Assembly: GCA_934047225.1 (NCBI GenBank)
Contig: CAKOHE010000073.1
Coordinates: 32,450 to 96,449, forward strand
DNA length: 64,000 nucleotides
Reading direction: 5' to 3'
From: Ypsolopha sequella
Taxonomy: Eukaryota > Arthropoda > Insecta > Lepidoptera > Ypsolophidae
In this document: in pieces, positions 10,027 through 21,631 of the stretch
Numbering within the stretch: position 1 is the first letter of the stretch
Layout of the letters: each line of letters starts with the position of its first letter
Made by a program: the position numbers and the translations under genes
The notes under the pieces: generated by a model
The model's database searches: none
What the model was told of the DNA's origin: nothing
Seen by the model: the letters and a program-made list of their open reading frames with translations, nothing else

Positions 10027-10745
10027 CTACAGGATAGGTTGTCGAAGATAGTGCTCTTTTAATTTCCTTTTGAATACACCAATGGAGGGGCTATCCCTGA
10101 TAGTGTGAGGAAGGGAGTTCCACAGTTTGATGGACTTAACAGTGAAAGAGTTTCCATACGCCCCGGTGTTATGACAAAGACAAAGACAAAGACAAAGACA
10201 AAGACAAAGACAAAGACAAAGACATTTATTTGTAAAAACACGAGTAAAATATAAAAGATGAAAATAAAAGAAATAGAAAAATAAAATAGAAAAGAAATTA
10301 TGAGAAAGTATTTTTAAAAGTGAGACTGTGTGAGACCTGACTTGCTTGTCTCCAAGGAAGATATTCTCATAACGATCGTGGAGGTATGGAGGAGAAGTGG
10401 GACTCTTTAAAATGTTAAAAAGGCAACAGAGGATATGAACATACCGACGCTGTTTAATGGGAAGCCATTTTAACTGTTCACGGTACTGAGATATGTGAGA
10501 TATATTTTCTTAGTCCATAGATAAACCTGATTCCCAGATTTTGTATACGTTCAAGTTTACCAAGCAGCTCCTGACTTGCATCTAGGAAACAGACATCAGC
10601 GTAGTTGATCATAGGCAAAAGTAGAGATTGTGCGAGATTAACTTTAGTTTCAAAGGAGAGAGATTTCTGGAGACGGTTAAGGGAATGAAACGTGGTAAAG
10701 ACTTTCCTGCTGACCTCATGTTCATGTAATCCCAATTTTCACCCA
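10027..10745 (-). pseudogene. LINE reverse-transcriptase C-terminal fragment
   Basis: Read on the minus strand, 10735-10478 encodes a segment with 'LLPMINYADVCFLD', typical of the end of a non-LTR reverse transcriptase ORF. A single frameshift near 10500 moves the frame to one with 'QYREQLKWLPIKQRRY' and 'RSHTVSLLKILSHN'. A 124-bp insertion at 10174-10297 interrupts it. The frame then resumes with 'KLWNSLPHTIR' and 'FKRKLKEHYL' and ends at the stop at 10027-10029. This wording is characteristic of Jockey/CR1-like LINEs. The fragment is truncated at its 5' end and dead. Confidence 0.8.
10174..10297 (-). mobile_element. Small retroposed insertion with (TTTGTC)n tail
   Basis: A direct duplication TTATGA flanks it (10169-10174 and 10298-10303). 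On the minus strand it is an AT-rich stretch ending ...AAATAAATGTCTTTGTC with about nine hexamer units, (GACAAA)n on the plus strand at 10173-10224. This looks like a 5'-truncated non-LTR element with a microsatellite tail that inserted into the older LINE. Confidence 0.6.
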
Positions 10746-11210
10746 GTGTACATTTGATTCAACCTATTCCATACACAAACATTTTCAGATTGATTGGACT
10801 ACTTATGATTATCGTAACCTAACACGCTCCTCTTCGCTTCGCTCGGTTGCATCTACTTTTAATTTTTTCTTAAGGCCCCAGACTCTCTTTGCAACATTTC
10901 GCTTTCATCTTACCTGATGCTTTAGAAGTGGCGCTCCCTCCGCTGCATTAAGATGTTAGAGACCGCACCTGAATGTTGCTCTACTTCGTTAAATGAGTCT
11001 ACGATTACTTAAAATTTGACATGTGAAGATTTTTAATTATTCAAGTAACGGTAATTTACAAAGTTTGGTTTGTTTATCGGAACAAACAAAATGAATTTGC
11101 AAAAGCAAAATAAACAAAAGTAAATCTACCTGGAATAGCTGGCTTATTGGTAGCAGTAAGAGTGATTAGTATTTAGACACAATACATTTTATAGGTCATG
11201 CAATTATTTG
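10746..11210. other. No recognised gene
   Basis: Contains CTTCGCTTCGCTCGGTTG, similar to CTTCGCTTTGCTCGGC at 9243. Nothing else supportable. Confidence 0.3.
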
Positions 11211-11216
11211 CAGATT

Positions 11217-11280
11217 TTTACCGAAGGGGTGTCAAGAGGTGATCTGAGTGTGAACTGTGAGATGCAAGTCATAAGTCCAA
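11217..11280 (-). mobile_element. SINE 3' body fragment
   Basis: GAAGGGGTGTCAAGAGGTG and the following GAGTGTGAACTGTGA are the complement of the SINE 3' body seen complete at 35121-35540. Confidence 0.5.
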
Positions 11281-11490
11281 AATTCAAAATTCAAAAAGTT
11301 TATTTTGCAAAGTAGGTATATATAATACACGTTTCACAAGTCAAATTTTAATCTTATAAAAATATATGTAATAAAATAATAAATGTACATGAACTACTTA
11401 GATTAAATGTTTATTTAATTTATGTAACAATATATATACGATTAAAATTATAGGTAAAATATTATTATACAAGGTGAAATCAGTTTTTTA
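11281..11490 (-). mobile_element. LINE/SINE 3' end, minus strand
   Basis: The opening AATTCAAAATTCAAAAAGTT then TTATTTTGCAAAGTAGGTA is the complement of a retroposon 3' end with a TTTGAATT-type tail. A closely similar stretch follows at 11567. Confidence 0.5.
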
Positions 11491-11566
11491 AGTAATATAA
11501 TATCAAAAATAGAAACTCTTACGGTAATTAAGTGTCTGTCAGTTTGTGTGTCCATGATTAAATTCA

Positions 11567-11945
11567 AATTCAATTCAAATTCAAATAGTTTATTTTGCAA
11601 AGCAGGTATAGATATATACACTTTTTACACGTCAAATTTAATCTAATAAAAAAATATATGTAATAAAATAATAAATGTACATGAACTAAATTAAAGGTTT
11701 ATTTAATTTATGTAGCAATATATTTACGATTAAAATGATAGGTAAAATATATATTATACAAGGTAAAATCCAATCAGCCGCTCGAACCCATACCGGAGAC
11801 CCGGCCAGGGACCAGGAACAAGGTTCAATGATCACCAACCGAGCCCCCCGCACGAATCCAGGCGGCCGACCAAATCCCATCCTATATACTACATACTAAT
11901 AGGTTACATAATATAAATGCATGCCTACCTCCGCCCATTCGATTA
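11567..11945 (-). mobile_element. Retroposon 3' end (second copy at 55338)
   Basis: Same start as the preceding element (ATTCAAATAGTTTATTTTGC), then a GC-richer block with CGGCCAGGGACCAGGAACAA and ending GCCTACCTCCGCCCATTCGA. Its reverse complement occurs at 55338-55701, where target duplications define the ends. It is a truncated non-autonomous retroposon with a (TTTGAA)-type tail. Confidence 0.7.
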
Positions 11946-12600
11946 GTCTTGCTAAGAAGAAGGGCAAGAAACTTAGCAAGATCATGTCTTTTTTTTCAAC
12001 ATAAAACTTATACTATACAATATATGCCTTATATCTACTTTAACCAAGGGATAAGAAAATACAAGACAGCAGGAATTCAGGGTAATGAAAAATAGAAAAA
12101 CATGTATATCTTTGTCTACCTGTCTCATATTATGACTAAGGTGCAATAAAAAAGGTAAAAAATTAAGTTTTAGAAATGTGATGTTTTAATGATAAGAACC
12201 GCAGCTGCGTACGTTCTTTTGTTTTGATGCATTATTGTCTAGCACGTTGTTATCTCGACTGTCGGTTTTAGTGACTTCGATAGCTTTTTAAGATATTTTA
12301 AATAAAAGTAAGTAAAGTAATAAAAAGGATGTAGCTTCAGCTTTAGTTATTCCAAGAAGTGGCGACAGCGGTGCCGGTATAATACGGCTTTAGGGGTTTT
12401 CGAATTAACACACATTAACATAACTTAATCTAAGCGAATTAGGGCATGCAATTATTCGCAGATTTTTACTATCCGGATAACGGATAATGTATTATCCGGA
12501 TAACCGGATACTTATGGTAAAAATTAAGGGTAGTAATAAAAGCTCCGAAAACTAAATTAAAACCGCCCAAAAAAACGGCCGACCGCAAACATCTTGAAAA
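11946..12600. other. No recognised gene
   Basis: AT-rich. Contains TATCCGGATAACGGATAATG near 12473, a run of TATCCGGATA-type palindromes perhaps from an old TIR element. Confidence 0.3.
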
Positions 12601-13345
12601 AAAACCGGCCAAGTGCGAGTCAGACTCTAGTCAGAACCTAAGGTTCCGTATTGTGGATGATAAATTTAGTTTTCTCATTTTTTTTCGTGAATTTCTCAAC
12701 CGCTTTATTTTTTTGTAATTCTTACGTAAATGCATATTACCATGATTTTTTTCCTATTTTTCGGTCCACCAGTTTTGGAGATAAGAGGGGGGACATACAT
12801 TTTTTTATAGATTTTCAAGGATTTCTCGAAATAGATGCAATTAAATATAGCCAAACTATATATTATTACAATAAACTTTTTAATACCTACAATGTGATAC
12901 CCATATTGTATTTTTATAAATTATTTTTTTATTTATTTTACTTTTTTTTATATTTTTAAATCACTATAGTTTTCCCGGTTATTGTTCAGTTATGATCTAA
13001 AATGGACATTTTGTTCATATTTTTCGGTCTACCAGTTTCGGACATACACATTATTGTGGTTTTTTTAAAGATTTCACAAAACCAGTGCCAGTAAATATAG
13101 TAAAAGTATATATTTTCACAATCACCTTTTTAGTGTCTACAGTTTGATACCCATATTGTATTTTTAGGATATTTTTTATTTTTCTCACTTTTGTTATAAA
13201 TTTTTTTTTTTAAATTTCAAATTTTTAATATTTTTTTTACAATGTAATATGTAGGCAAATTAATGCTATTTTTGTGCCAAATTTCATGTCTTTATCTTTA
13301 CGGTGCTAAAGTTATGATGCTGTGAAATACGGACGGACGTAGATT
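12601..13345 (+). mobile_element. Dispersed repeat starting AAACCGGCCAAGTGCGAG
   Basis: It begins AAAACCGGCCAAGTGCGAGT and contains TCGTGAATTTCTCAACCGC, CCACCAGTTTTGGAGATAAG and GCTAAAGTTATGATGCTGTG. Two more copies are at 55133-56245 (with terminal inverted repeats) and 61208-61950 (reverse). The opening is recognisable as a very common moth and butterfly repeat. The ORF at 12651-12959 is a chance frame in it. Confidence 0.65.
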
Positions 13346-14820
13346 AGACTTTATTTTATCGAAACAGGGATTTCTTAAAATATTCAAAAAATATTTTATC
13401 CATAGTTGTTTACTTATTAAATGATAAGTGCAATATTCAAGTAGAGCAACTTTCATGATACAGTTCGCCTCTCCATAAGAATCTACGCGAGGGAAAGGGA
13501 GCAACCGTGCGAGCGGGAGGTAAAATGACGTCGAGCTACACAACACACGTCTGAACGCTGCGATGTCCCAGCGAAACTGAGGGAAATATCGACGCGTTTT
13601 ATGTTTTAAACTGTCGATAAGTTTCGATTTGATAAATGTTCTTAAAATAATTTTTTAAATACCGTTTTTTGTTATTTCACTTATTAATAGTTCTATTCTA
13701 CGTGTTTTAAATTTGACTACGCTAAACGATAGTTTTCTAGTAGAAAAAAAATATTTTATCAGTGGTTGAATTCATAAAATCACAACTTCTTAAAGCACAC
13801 GAAATAAGAAAACTAAAGTTTTATCCAAAAAAGTAACCAGGTAAGATTATTGTTGAAGATATGGGAATAAATGTTACCTGAATAAATTTCTTGTTTTTGT
13901 CATAATTTTTACGTGACGTGTGCATGAATGAGACTCTCAACGCGTAGAACATAAATAAAGGTATGTTTAAAGCCTAAAAACCCTATTAAAAGTAGCATTA
14001 AAGTAAATGAAAAAATGTGTTTTGGAATCTTCAAATTCCACACTATAAATTAACGTAAAATGTATTTTATTTATTGCTTTCTTACTAACTAAAATAAAAT
14101 CTTTCTTTTCTGATAATTCTGCAAGAATACTGATTTTTAGGGGACTGGAGCCTTAAATATGTATTGATTTCATTTCTATTCCTGTCTTTTACTAAATCTA
14201 TAGTTCAAACAGAAGTGACATTAACATCAGTGACCGTGTCACAATCTAACGATGATGCTCATTTAGTCAACGAACTAAAATTTCATGAAATTTAGTGAAA
14301 TTGTCAAAAGCTCATTAATTCATAATTTCACAAGATACAAATAAGGTGGATGTGGATGCGACGATGCGTCTAGTTCCCAACCACACAATTTATGATTGCT
14401 TTTCTTATTTTTGAATTATATGTGTTAAAAAATATGATTTACAGCATTAGGTGACCATAACTAAGTCCTTGCCTTTGGTATTTTAAGGGTATTTGCTTAA
14501 TTACGCTGAGTCAACTACTTATCTGATCAATGTAAAACTCACAAACATGTTTTTTCAGACGTTTTTTCTTTTGTTCCGTTGTCAAGACAGTTACCTAATT
14601 GGAAACATTTCATTTGATGGATTTTAGTTTTGAAAATGACGCCTTTTTAAACTAAGTATTCACCTATGCACTATTCAACCTACACTAAAAATTAGCTTTT
14701 TTAACCGATTACCTACTGACTTAAAAAATGTAACGAAAGTGAATTCCTTTAAACGCAAACTAAAAGCATACCTTTTGGAAAAGTGCTGCTATTGTATTGA
14801 CGAATTTTGAAATATTTCTA
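13346..14820. other. AT-rich DNA without recognised gene
   Basis: No convincing coding, RNA or repeat structure was identified. Confidence 0.4.
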
Positions 14821-14829
14821 TAAAGTTAG

Positions 14830-15180
14830 CATTGCTTTTTACTCGACTACGGCGAAGCAAAAAGGAGGGTTATGATTTTGACCAGTATGTATGTATGAAT
14901 GTTCATCTATTCCCTCATAACTGCTAAACTACTTATCATCATTTGACAAATAACGTATCGTTGGAAGCGTCTTGATCGTCCGCTGGTTATAGAATACGTG
15001 ACGTTATATTAAATTGAATATAGCGCCCTCTAGAGGGCATAAAGTCATAAACAAAAAAAATGTCTTAATTATGCCGTATTGGGTATCAAATAAAAGGGCT
15101 TAAGTCGCAGATTTCAAAAATATATATATATATTGTTAGCTGTTGCTTGCGGCTTTGCTTGCCTGCACCTGATAATTGGG
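14830..15180 (+). repeat. Probable dispersed repeat
   Basis: ACTACGGCGAAGCAAAAAGG then TAGCGCCCTCTAGAGGGC and a short (TA)n at about 15119-15133. The start resembles common lepidopteran interspersed repeats; family not established. Confidence 0.3.
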
Positions 15181-15317
15181 AATAATTTTTATAAAATCAA
15201 GCTTCACTCCAATCCTTCCCAAAATATATATATAATAAATACGTATGTATATGTAAAGCGGGTCTGCATATACTTTATCACGGAATTATATCCCCAAAAT
15301 AATTTAAACAAAAAATG

Positions 15318-15518
15318 ACTTCAAAAACTAAAACCCAACTACTGTAATATCACTCTCTAAAAAGTATGAAACAAGAAAATATTATCATCTGATAAATTAT
15401 CAGATGATAATATTTTCTTGTTTCATACTTTTTAGTGAAATTATCAGATGATAATATTTTCTTGTTTCATACTTTTTAGAGAGTGATATTACAGTAGTTG
15501 GATTTTAGTTTTTGAAGT
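15318..15518. repeat. Inverted repeat with an extra internal copy
   Basis: Arms of about 83 bp (15318-15400 and 15436-15518) are nearly perfect complements. They start ACTTCAAAAACTAAAA and include TATCACTCTCTAAAAAGTAT. A third, partial copy of the inner arm (about 15399-15435) lies between them, so the centre can pair in two ways. Probably a MITE with a local duplication. Confidence 0.75.
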
Positions 15519-15842
15519 AATTTTTTATTTCATTTTGTTATTTATCATTAGTTTTAATTTTAGTTTTTTGAATAGAAAGGTTTGAATTTTAAAAATCTTT
15601 TCCACATTAGCGGATAAAATGCACCTTTGCACGCATATTTCGAATGATAAATATAGATAGAGCCTTTCCGAGCTAAAATAGTATTTTATTGTCTACACCC
15701 TACTACGTAAAGTAATTACAAATCAAAAACGGTTTTATATTACCTACGTTGTTTGTCAGTAAAAAACCGTATGAGAGTAGGTAAAAAATTTAAGTAACCA
15801 CTTCGGTACGGTTTTTCAAGAAGTCCGTCATAATTGTTATTA

Positions 15843-15847
15843 TCATC

Positions 15848-15879
<32 letters not shown>

Positions 15880-15907
15880 CATCACATCATCATCACCATC
15901 ATCATAC
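15843..15907 (+). repeat. (ATC)n microsatellite
   Basis: About 20 imperfect CAT/ATC units, with ACC and ACATC interruptions. Confidence 0.9.
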
Positions 15908-16290
15908 ATTCTTTATTGCATAAATATAAAGTACAAATTGACGAACTTAACAGAGATAGATTTTTGTTTTTTAGAAAACTAGGAAAGTAAATAAGTTAAA
16001 ACCCTAACAATATTGAAAGTTCTCTCGAGAACATGTACAGAAAAGTGTTAAAGGGGAAAACCTAGTTAGTTTAGTTTTTAAGTGAGCAAGTAACAATAAA
16101 AGTTGAGAATAACGACCACTCGGTAGGCTTGAAACACTTGCAGTGACCGAGGCGCGCCGCTTGGAGCACGCACTCACTTTATTGTTTGTTACTTTGAGAG
16201 AATCGACTACTTTTTACAGATACTCTTACTGCCATGTTATTTCCGATGTAAGTCCGGTAAAAATAACATTTTAATGCATTATTTCACAAA

Positions 16291-16795
16291 GCAGCGGTTG
16301 CCCAGTCGGTAGGACGCAGGGCTCTCAATCATGACATGAGAACCGTGTTCAGAGCCTGCCATCAACATGCACCAATGAGTTTTTAGGAATTTATGTGCAT
16401 ACTATAACTAGCTTTATAGGGTTTAGTTGTCGGTTGTTTGCTATCAAAACTAAAATTGCAAAAATGTACTTAAATGGACTAGATAAAAGCTAAATTACCT
16501 CGCAATTTTTTTTAAAGCCGATTTAAATCAGCCTTAATATTTTGTATACTTAATGTTTAGTATACTTAATATTTTGTTTACTTAATATTTTGTATAGGTA
16601 CTTACCACTTGCTGCAAGGTAAAGGTGTGAAGTAAAATCTACTCTAAGAAACGTGTATTTGTGGTAGAAGTATGGCGATAAGGGTCACTGCCGTTCACCT
16701 TCTATCACGTGTTGACTATTTTAGTAACAAATAGCTCTCGGCAACATCTTTGACACCCTTCAGGGATACATGTCGTGAGGTTATTGTGTTCTCCT
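16291..16795 (+). mobile_element. tRNA-derived SINE
   Basis: The head has pol III box A-like TTGCCCAGTCGGTAGGA (about 16298) and box B-like GTGTTCAGAGCC (about 16345). The body continues CCAATGAGTTTTTAGGAATT, then ACTTGCTGCAAGGTAAAGG and GACACCCTTCAGGGATACAT. This order matches widespread lepidopteran SINEs. A better-preserved body is at 35121. Confidence 0.7.
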
Positions 16796-17505
16796 GTAAA
16801 CTACACATTTTCGAAATTATTTCAAAATGACTTTATTTATTACACAAAGGGTTGAATCATTTGCCACTTCGCTCTAAATAATAAAAAACGCTTAGAAGAA
16901 TAATCTTGATGAAAAACAACAATTCAGCGCTCATAATGGCCGAGTTACCCTGCATAGTGTTGCATATGCTCTCGAGCGCAGCATGCCGCCACTCGACTGC
17001 GCACGCGACGGTCACGTGACCACTTAGTGCGGCTCACGTACGGAGAGACGCTTCCGATTGGTATTGAAAGTCAATTAATTGGAGGTTTGCATAAGGAGTA
17101 TTAATTTTAGAAAGAAAGATCAAAATATTTTAAACAAATAAAATTTGTGTAGGTAGTTACGGAGTTGAACTAAATTATAATTTTTCAGATTTGACACAAG
17201 TATCACAAGCATCGGGAAAAAAAATCGGAAAGATCACTAAAATCACGAAACACGTAATTTGGCGTTGCAAACAGAAAAAAAATTTTTTTTTGTTTCACAT
17301 TGAAATATATATTTTTGCGTAGAGTTCAAAGTATTCATGTAATACATTTTTTTTCCTTTCGTTATTTAAAAAGAAATACACAAACTTAAAAAATCTTTTT
17401 GCGTAATTTTTCTATACAGGAAAATGTAGAATGTTTCAGTGTTTTTTTTTTACAGAACGAAAGGACATATGTATACCCAAAAATCAAAAACAAATATTCA
17501 CTTTC
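16796..17505. other. No recognised gene
   Basis: Contains a GC-richer patch at about 16950-17050 with the E-box GTCACGTGAC. The rest is AT-rich. Confidence 0.3.
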
Positions 17506-17509
17506 AGGC

Positions 17510-17632
17510 TTGGTTTGCTGGAAGAAATCTCAGTATTGAGATAAGCTCACCACTGTACATTATATTTAAGACATCAATTTTGTTATAAATTTATGTGTGT
17601 ACAATAAATAATCAAGAATTAAGAATTAAGAA
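17510..17632 (+). mobile_element. LINE 3' end with (AAGAATT)n tail
   Basis: GGTTTGCTGGAAGAAATCTC, a TCTCAGTATTGAGA stem, then CACTGTACATTATATTTAAG and GTACAATAAATAATC, ending in AAGAATTAAGAATTAAGAAC. Minus-strand copy at 9720-9815. Confidence 0.65.
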
Positions 17633-17768
17633 CTTTTAACAAAAATAGAGTAACAGTCATCGACTTGCAGTCATTCACTAAAATGTTAAAAATAATTGTA
17701 TAATGAATGACCGATAATACCGAAACAACATTGAAACCACCGGACACCGGACTAGAAGAGTCACTTTG

Positions 17769-17997
17769 ACCCCCGGTTTCTGAAAGGCCAATCAATGTTA
17801 ACAGTAGATTAAAAAATAATGATCTGCGGATTAAGCCAGAAAAAGTGGGAATTTCACATTGAAATCAAAAATTAACTAAGTTAATTATTGATTCATCACT
17901 ATTCAGACTTCATATATGCTTTATTTTCACCGTTATTTGCGGTTAAAGTTTTTTTAATCCACTGTTAACTATGATTGGCCTTTCAGAAACCGGGGGT
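17769..17997. mobile_element. MITE with ~48-bp terminal inverted repeats
   Basis: The left end ACCCCCGGTTTCTGAAAGGC is the complement of the right end. Inner TIR sequence continues through GTTAACAGT(A/G)GATTAAAAAA. A TGA occurs just outside or overlapping both ends, too short to prove a target duplication. No ORF. Confidence 0.8.
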
Positions 17998-18540
17998 GAG
18001 TATATTATCCACATGTCAAATAGACCAAACTTTGCACCTTGTGCAAACTTTGAACATTGTGTGTTCATCTAACGAGGTCATAATCTCTTAAATTAGACTG
18101 AGTGTTCCCGAAATTCACCCTCCTCTCTCTTGAATGGCGGAGGTCGATCACAGAATAAACAGTTAGATAAATATTCAAATGGCGCCGTGGTCTATAATTG
18201 TTTGTCCCATTGTTCGACAATCACAGGGGTAAGTCGGGTGACACAACACACTCCCTCTAATGATTGTTGATTGTTTTAGTACTTGCTGTTATGGGTTTAA
18301 AGAAAATTGTAGTTTTATTTGTCTTTCAGTTGTTTATACCGTGTGGGAATAGAATTATCATCTCTCTCGGTCTGAAAATCGGCCTTTGTTTATTCAAAGA
18401 TCCGGCCATTTTTCAGCCCTAGGGCGGAAAAGTAATTTGAAAATCGAACAAAACTCCTGGTAATTCTCATAGGTGTATCTAGCAACGTAGAAATTTAACA
18501 AATAATACACAGCCTTCTCCTACTTGTTTAAAAATCGAAC
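17998..18540. other. No recognised gene
   Basis: Spacer between a MITE and a hAT element. No ORF or repeat was identified. Confidence 0.3.
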
Positions 18541-18548
18541 TGGCCAGT

Positions 18549-20181
18549 CAGTGGCGTAGCTATCATAGGGCCAGCTGGTGCAGTGCACCAGGGCCCTAGA
18601 GCTCAGGGGGCCCTCCAACCTAAGCTTTGAAAAGAGCGGGTCAGCCAATTCGCCAGCTCCGGAAGCTAGAAAACCTCGACCCTGCTAACAAGATTTTAAA
18701 TTTTTTTATTTAATGATTTTAAGTGAACATCAACAATCAGAGGTTCTATCGAAATTCAGAAGTTCTTTGCAATAATACAAGACTTGTTCAACTTCTTTGG
18801 AAACAGCATTAATCGCTGGGACCTCTTATCAAAATTTACTGGCGAATCAGAAATCACTTTGAAAAAATTGAATCCAACAAAATGGTCGAGCAGGGTTAAC
18901 TCAATAGCTGCAGTCAAAGTTCGTTTTTTCGATATTATTAAAGCATTGTCCGAAATGACGCTGAAGAGTTCAAGTAAAGACGAACGTAGTGAAGCAGAGG
19001 TTATAAAATCAAAATTGCTGAATTTTGAGTTTGTATTCCTTTGCGAATTCATGCACAGCGTGTTGAACAGGATCAATTATGTTTCCAAAATTTTGCAAAA
19101 ACGTGATATCGTTTTGGACGAGGCGAGTAAGGCTTTGGACGAAACAACGAATAAATTAAAAGAGCACAGGAATGACTTCAAATCCAAGGCCACCGAAACC
19201 GCGAAAAAATACGATATCGATCCTACCTTTCCAGAAAAGCGACGAAGAAAAACTAAAAAGCATTTCGATGAATTGGCTTCTGATCACCGATTCCAAAATC
19301 AGGAAGAAGTCTTCAGAGTAACCATTTTCAACAATGTACTCGACATAATAATCAATCAGTTAGATGCGCGTTTTTCTGGTATGAGTGCAGTTTGTAAAAC
19401 GTTCGACTTTTTGATTCCAAAAAATTTGCTTAGCATGAATAAAACGATTTTACTCGCGAAATGTGATCAGTTTCAGATGAAATATTCCGATATAATTGGA
19501 CCCACTTTTTCGCTCCAATTTCTTAATGTTTACCATCTGGTCCTTCCTCAATTGACGGAGACGTGGTCCATTCGGCAACTTTGCAGAGAAATTATAACGA
19601 AATTTGGCGTGCTCGAATGTGACCTTACGGAAGTGTATACAGCAATGCTACTGTTTCATACAATTCCTGTTACTTCCGCGGCAGCAGAAAGATCTTTCAG
19701 TAAACTGAAGATTATAAAAAATTTATTTAAGAAACAGCATTGGACAAGATCGCCTTCGACACTTATCGTTAATTGCAATAGAAAATAAGGCGGCATCAAA
19801 CTTGGATTTAAGTGAAGTTGTAGACAAATTCGCAAAAATTAAAGCGCGCAAGAGGTTGTGAATTGGACAGGGAACTCTGTTAAAAATCGTGTTTCTTTGT
19901 CATCTATTGATCTCATCTGTATAATAAAGATTTTATATTGCGTCGTTGCTTATTTATTCCCATTTTCTTTTATATAAACACAGAGATTTTACCCCTCATA
20001 GAGATGACGTATAGATTAAGCCTACTAATGATAAGTTCAACTCACTGTATCCTGTATCCTATTTTTATTCCTATCTATAATTTTGAAGGCCAATATAAGT
20101 TGAAGCTACCGTGAAAGAGGGGGTGAGGGCCCGATTTTTTCTCTATGCACCGGGGCCTTTGCCTACCTAGCTACGCCACTG
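18549..20181 (+). mobile_element. hAT transposon, internally deleted
   Basis: Both ends are present: CAGTGGCGTAGCTA at 18549 and TAGCTACGCCACTG ending at 20181. The 8-bp target duplication TGGCCAGT is perfect (18541-18548 and 20182-20189). The element is 1633 bp. It holds only the C-terminal part of a transposase, so it is a deletion derivative of a longer autonomous element. Confidence 0.93.
18727..19861 (+). pseudogene. hAT transposase C-terminal part (ZMYM1-like family)
   Basis: The long frame 18784-19788 (334 codons, open upstream to 18727) shows the hAT segment 'NRWDLL...LNPTKWSSR', a central helical region, and the C-terminal dimerisation block 'LLFHTIPVTSAAAERSFSKL'. Such transposases cut and paste elements with 8-bp duplications. 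The N-terminal zinc finger and most of the catalytic domain are missing. The conserved C-terminus continues in another frame as 'RLRHLSLIAIENKAAS' to a TGA at 19859-19861. The simplest cause is one extra base in the T-rich run near 19727. It is therefore inactive. Confidence 0.85.
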
Positions 20182-20472
20182 TGGCCAGTACACCTAAATA
20201 AAAGAAAACGTATGACGACTTGAAGCGATTGGTAGCAATGTACAGTATGTACACTGTAGCTCTGACTGGAGCGCTAACTTCCTATAACAAGGCGGGCTGC
20301 TGCAAGTAGTTTATTTATAACCACCACACTTATAATTATATTATTTTTGGGCTTGTGCATAGTTTTAATTTCTTAGGTTGGTACTACAATTTTATTTATT
20401 TATTTAAGTAACAAATTGCAAACCATTACAGTGTATAACCAATTCTATCGCATCGAAGCAGTTGGTGGAACC

Positions 20473-21186
20473 ATAGATAAATAAAGGAAGGATAGATTGC
20501 TCACTCCATACATTAAAACAAAGCCCGCGTAAAACTTATTATTTTCGCCGGTACCTAGTAGTTCGACTTATTATTTTTGATGTCACTACTATACTAGATA
20601 AATTGTGACATACCTAGTGCCATCTATCGAACAGTTGATGAAACGAAATTCGATGTGTGTGTGTAGCAACTATACTGCACCCACAAAAACAAAAATTTGC
20701 TTGAATACGACAATACGACACATGGCATACGATAAATCTGAGGATAAATCGCTCAACCGTGCATGCAGTTGAGTCAAAGAGTAAAGTTATATACCGGTAT
20801 GTATGAGTAGTGTGTGTTAGGTAAATAAAGCGTATTTTAATGCACATATTTTGTTTAATTGATCGTTGTGCGCCATCTACCGGAATCCAGAATAACCATC
20901 TGCACGCTTTGTTAGATTGCCAGCTTACCACCGAAAGTTTAATGAAAAAAATTTTAAAAACACCTGATTAAGAATTCACTAATTTCTGATGCGATGTTAT
21001 GACAATTTCGTGTTTTTATTCATGAAATAAATAAATATGATGAACCAGAACACTAAAATGCTATATTTCGTCGATTTCAGACAAATTTTATTTCCAGCGA
21101 GACAAGTAACGCCATCTAGCAACGTTATTTTTAGTATTGCGAACAGTACAAGGAGATAGCAATCTATCCTTCCTTTATTTATCTAT
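20473..21186. mobile_element. TIR element with 9-bp target duplication
   Basis: The terminal inverted repeats match perfectly over 29 bp (ATAGATAAATAAAGGAAGG... at 20473, complement ending at 21186). The same 9 bp, GGTGGAACC, flanks both sides (20464-20472 and 21187-21195). A 9-bp duplication suggests Mutator-like or Merlin-like mobilisation. No transposase is present; the 105-codon minus-strand ORF inside has no known motif. The interior has three CGCCATCTA/TGCCATCTA motifs. Confidence 0.85.
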
Positions 21187-21195
21187 GGTGGAACC

Positions 21196-21631
21196 TAGAT
21201 GCGCAAGTATGCCCCCTATTTGTTAACTATTTAACAGCTATGGCGCCGCAATAAGAATTGGCATCAGGTAAGTAGTCTGACATTCTAGCGTCCGTACAAT
21301 GATAACATTCAACTCGAACACAACAAAGAAAAATTGGGGTCGTTTTCTTTTGAGGATTAATGTTGACAACGATTTTTTTGATGATTTATGGTATACAGCA
21401 GCAGTTGTAGATGAAAATCAATTGGAAATTAGTTAATCACTGTCACAGCATCGCAGTAAACTAACTTTGTTCATAGAAACAGATACTGCACACAATCAAT
21501 AGTTGTTTTACACAGAAACAACCCAACAATAGTCAAGTAGGTACTTCAAAAATCTCAGAGAAGTATAATCTCGATGGGTGGTGTCATTTGTAGAGGTTTC
21601 CTGGCACCGTCGGCGTCGTTTTAATTCAACA
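21196..21631. other. Left flank of satellite copy A
   Basis: Apparently single-copy sequence. It ends GGCGTCGTTTTAATTCAAC, then the first 18-bp unit. No gene. Confidence 0.35.
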
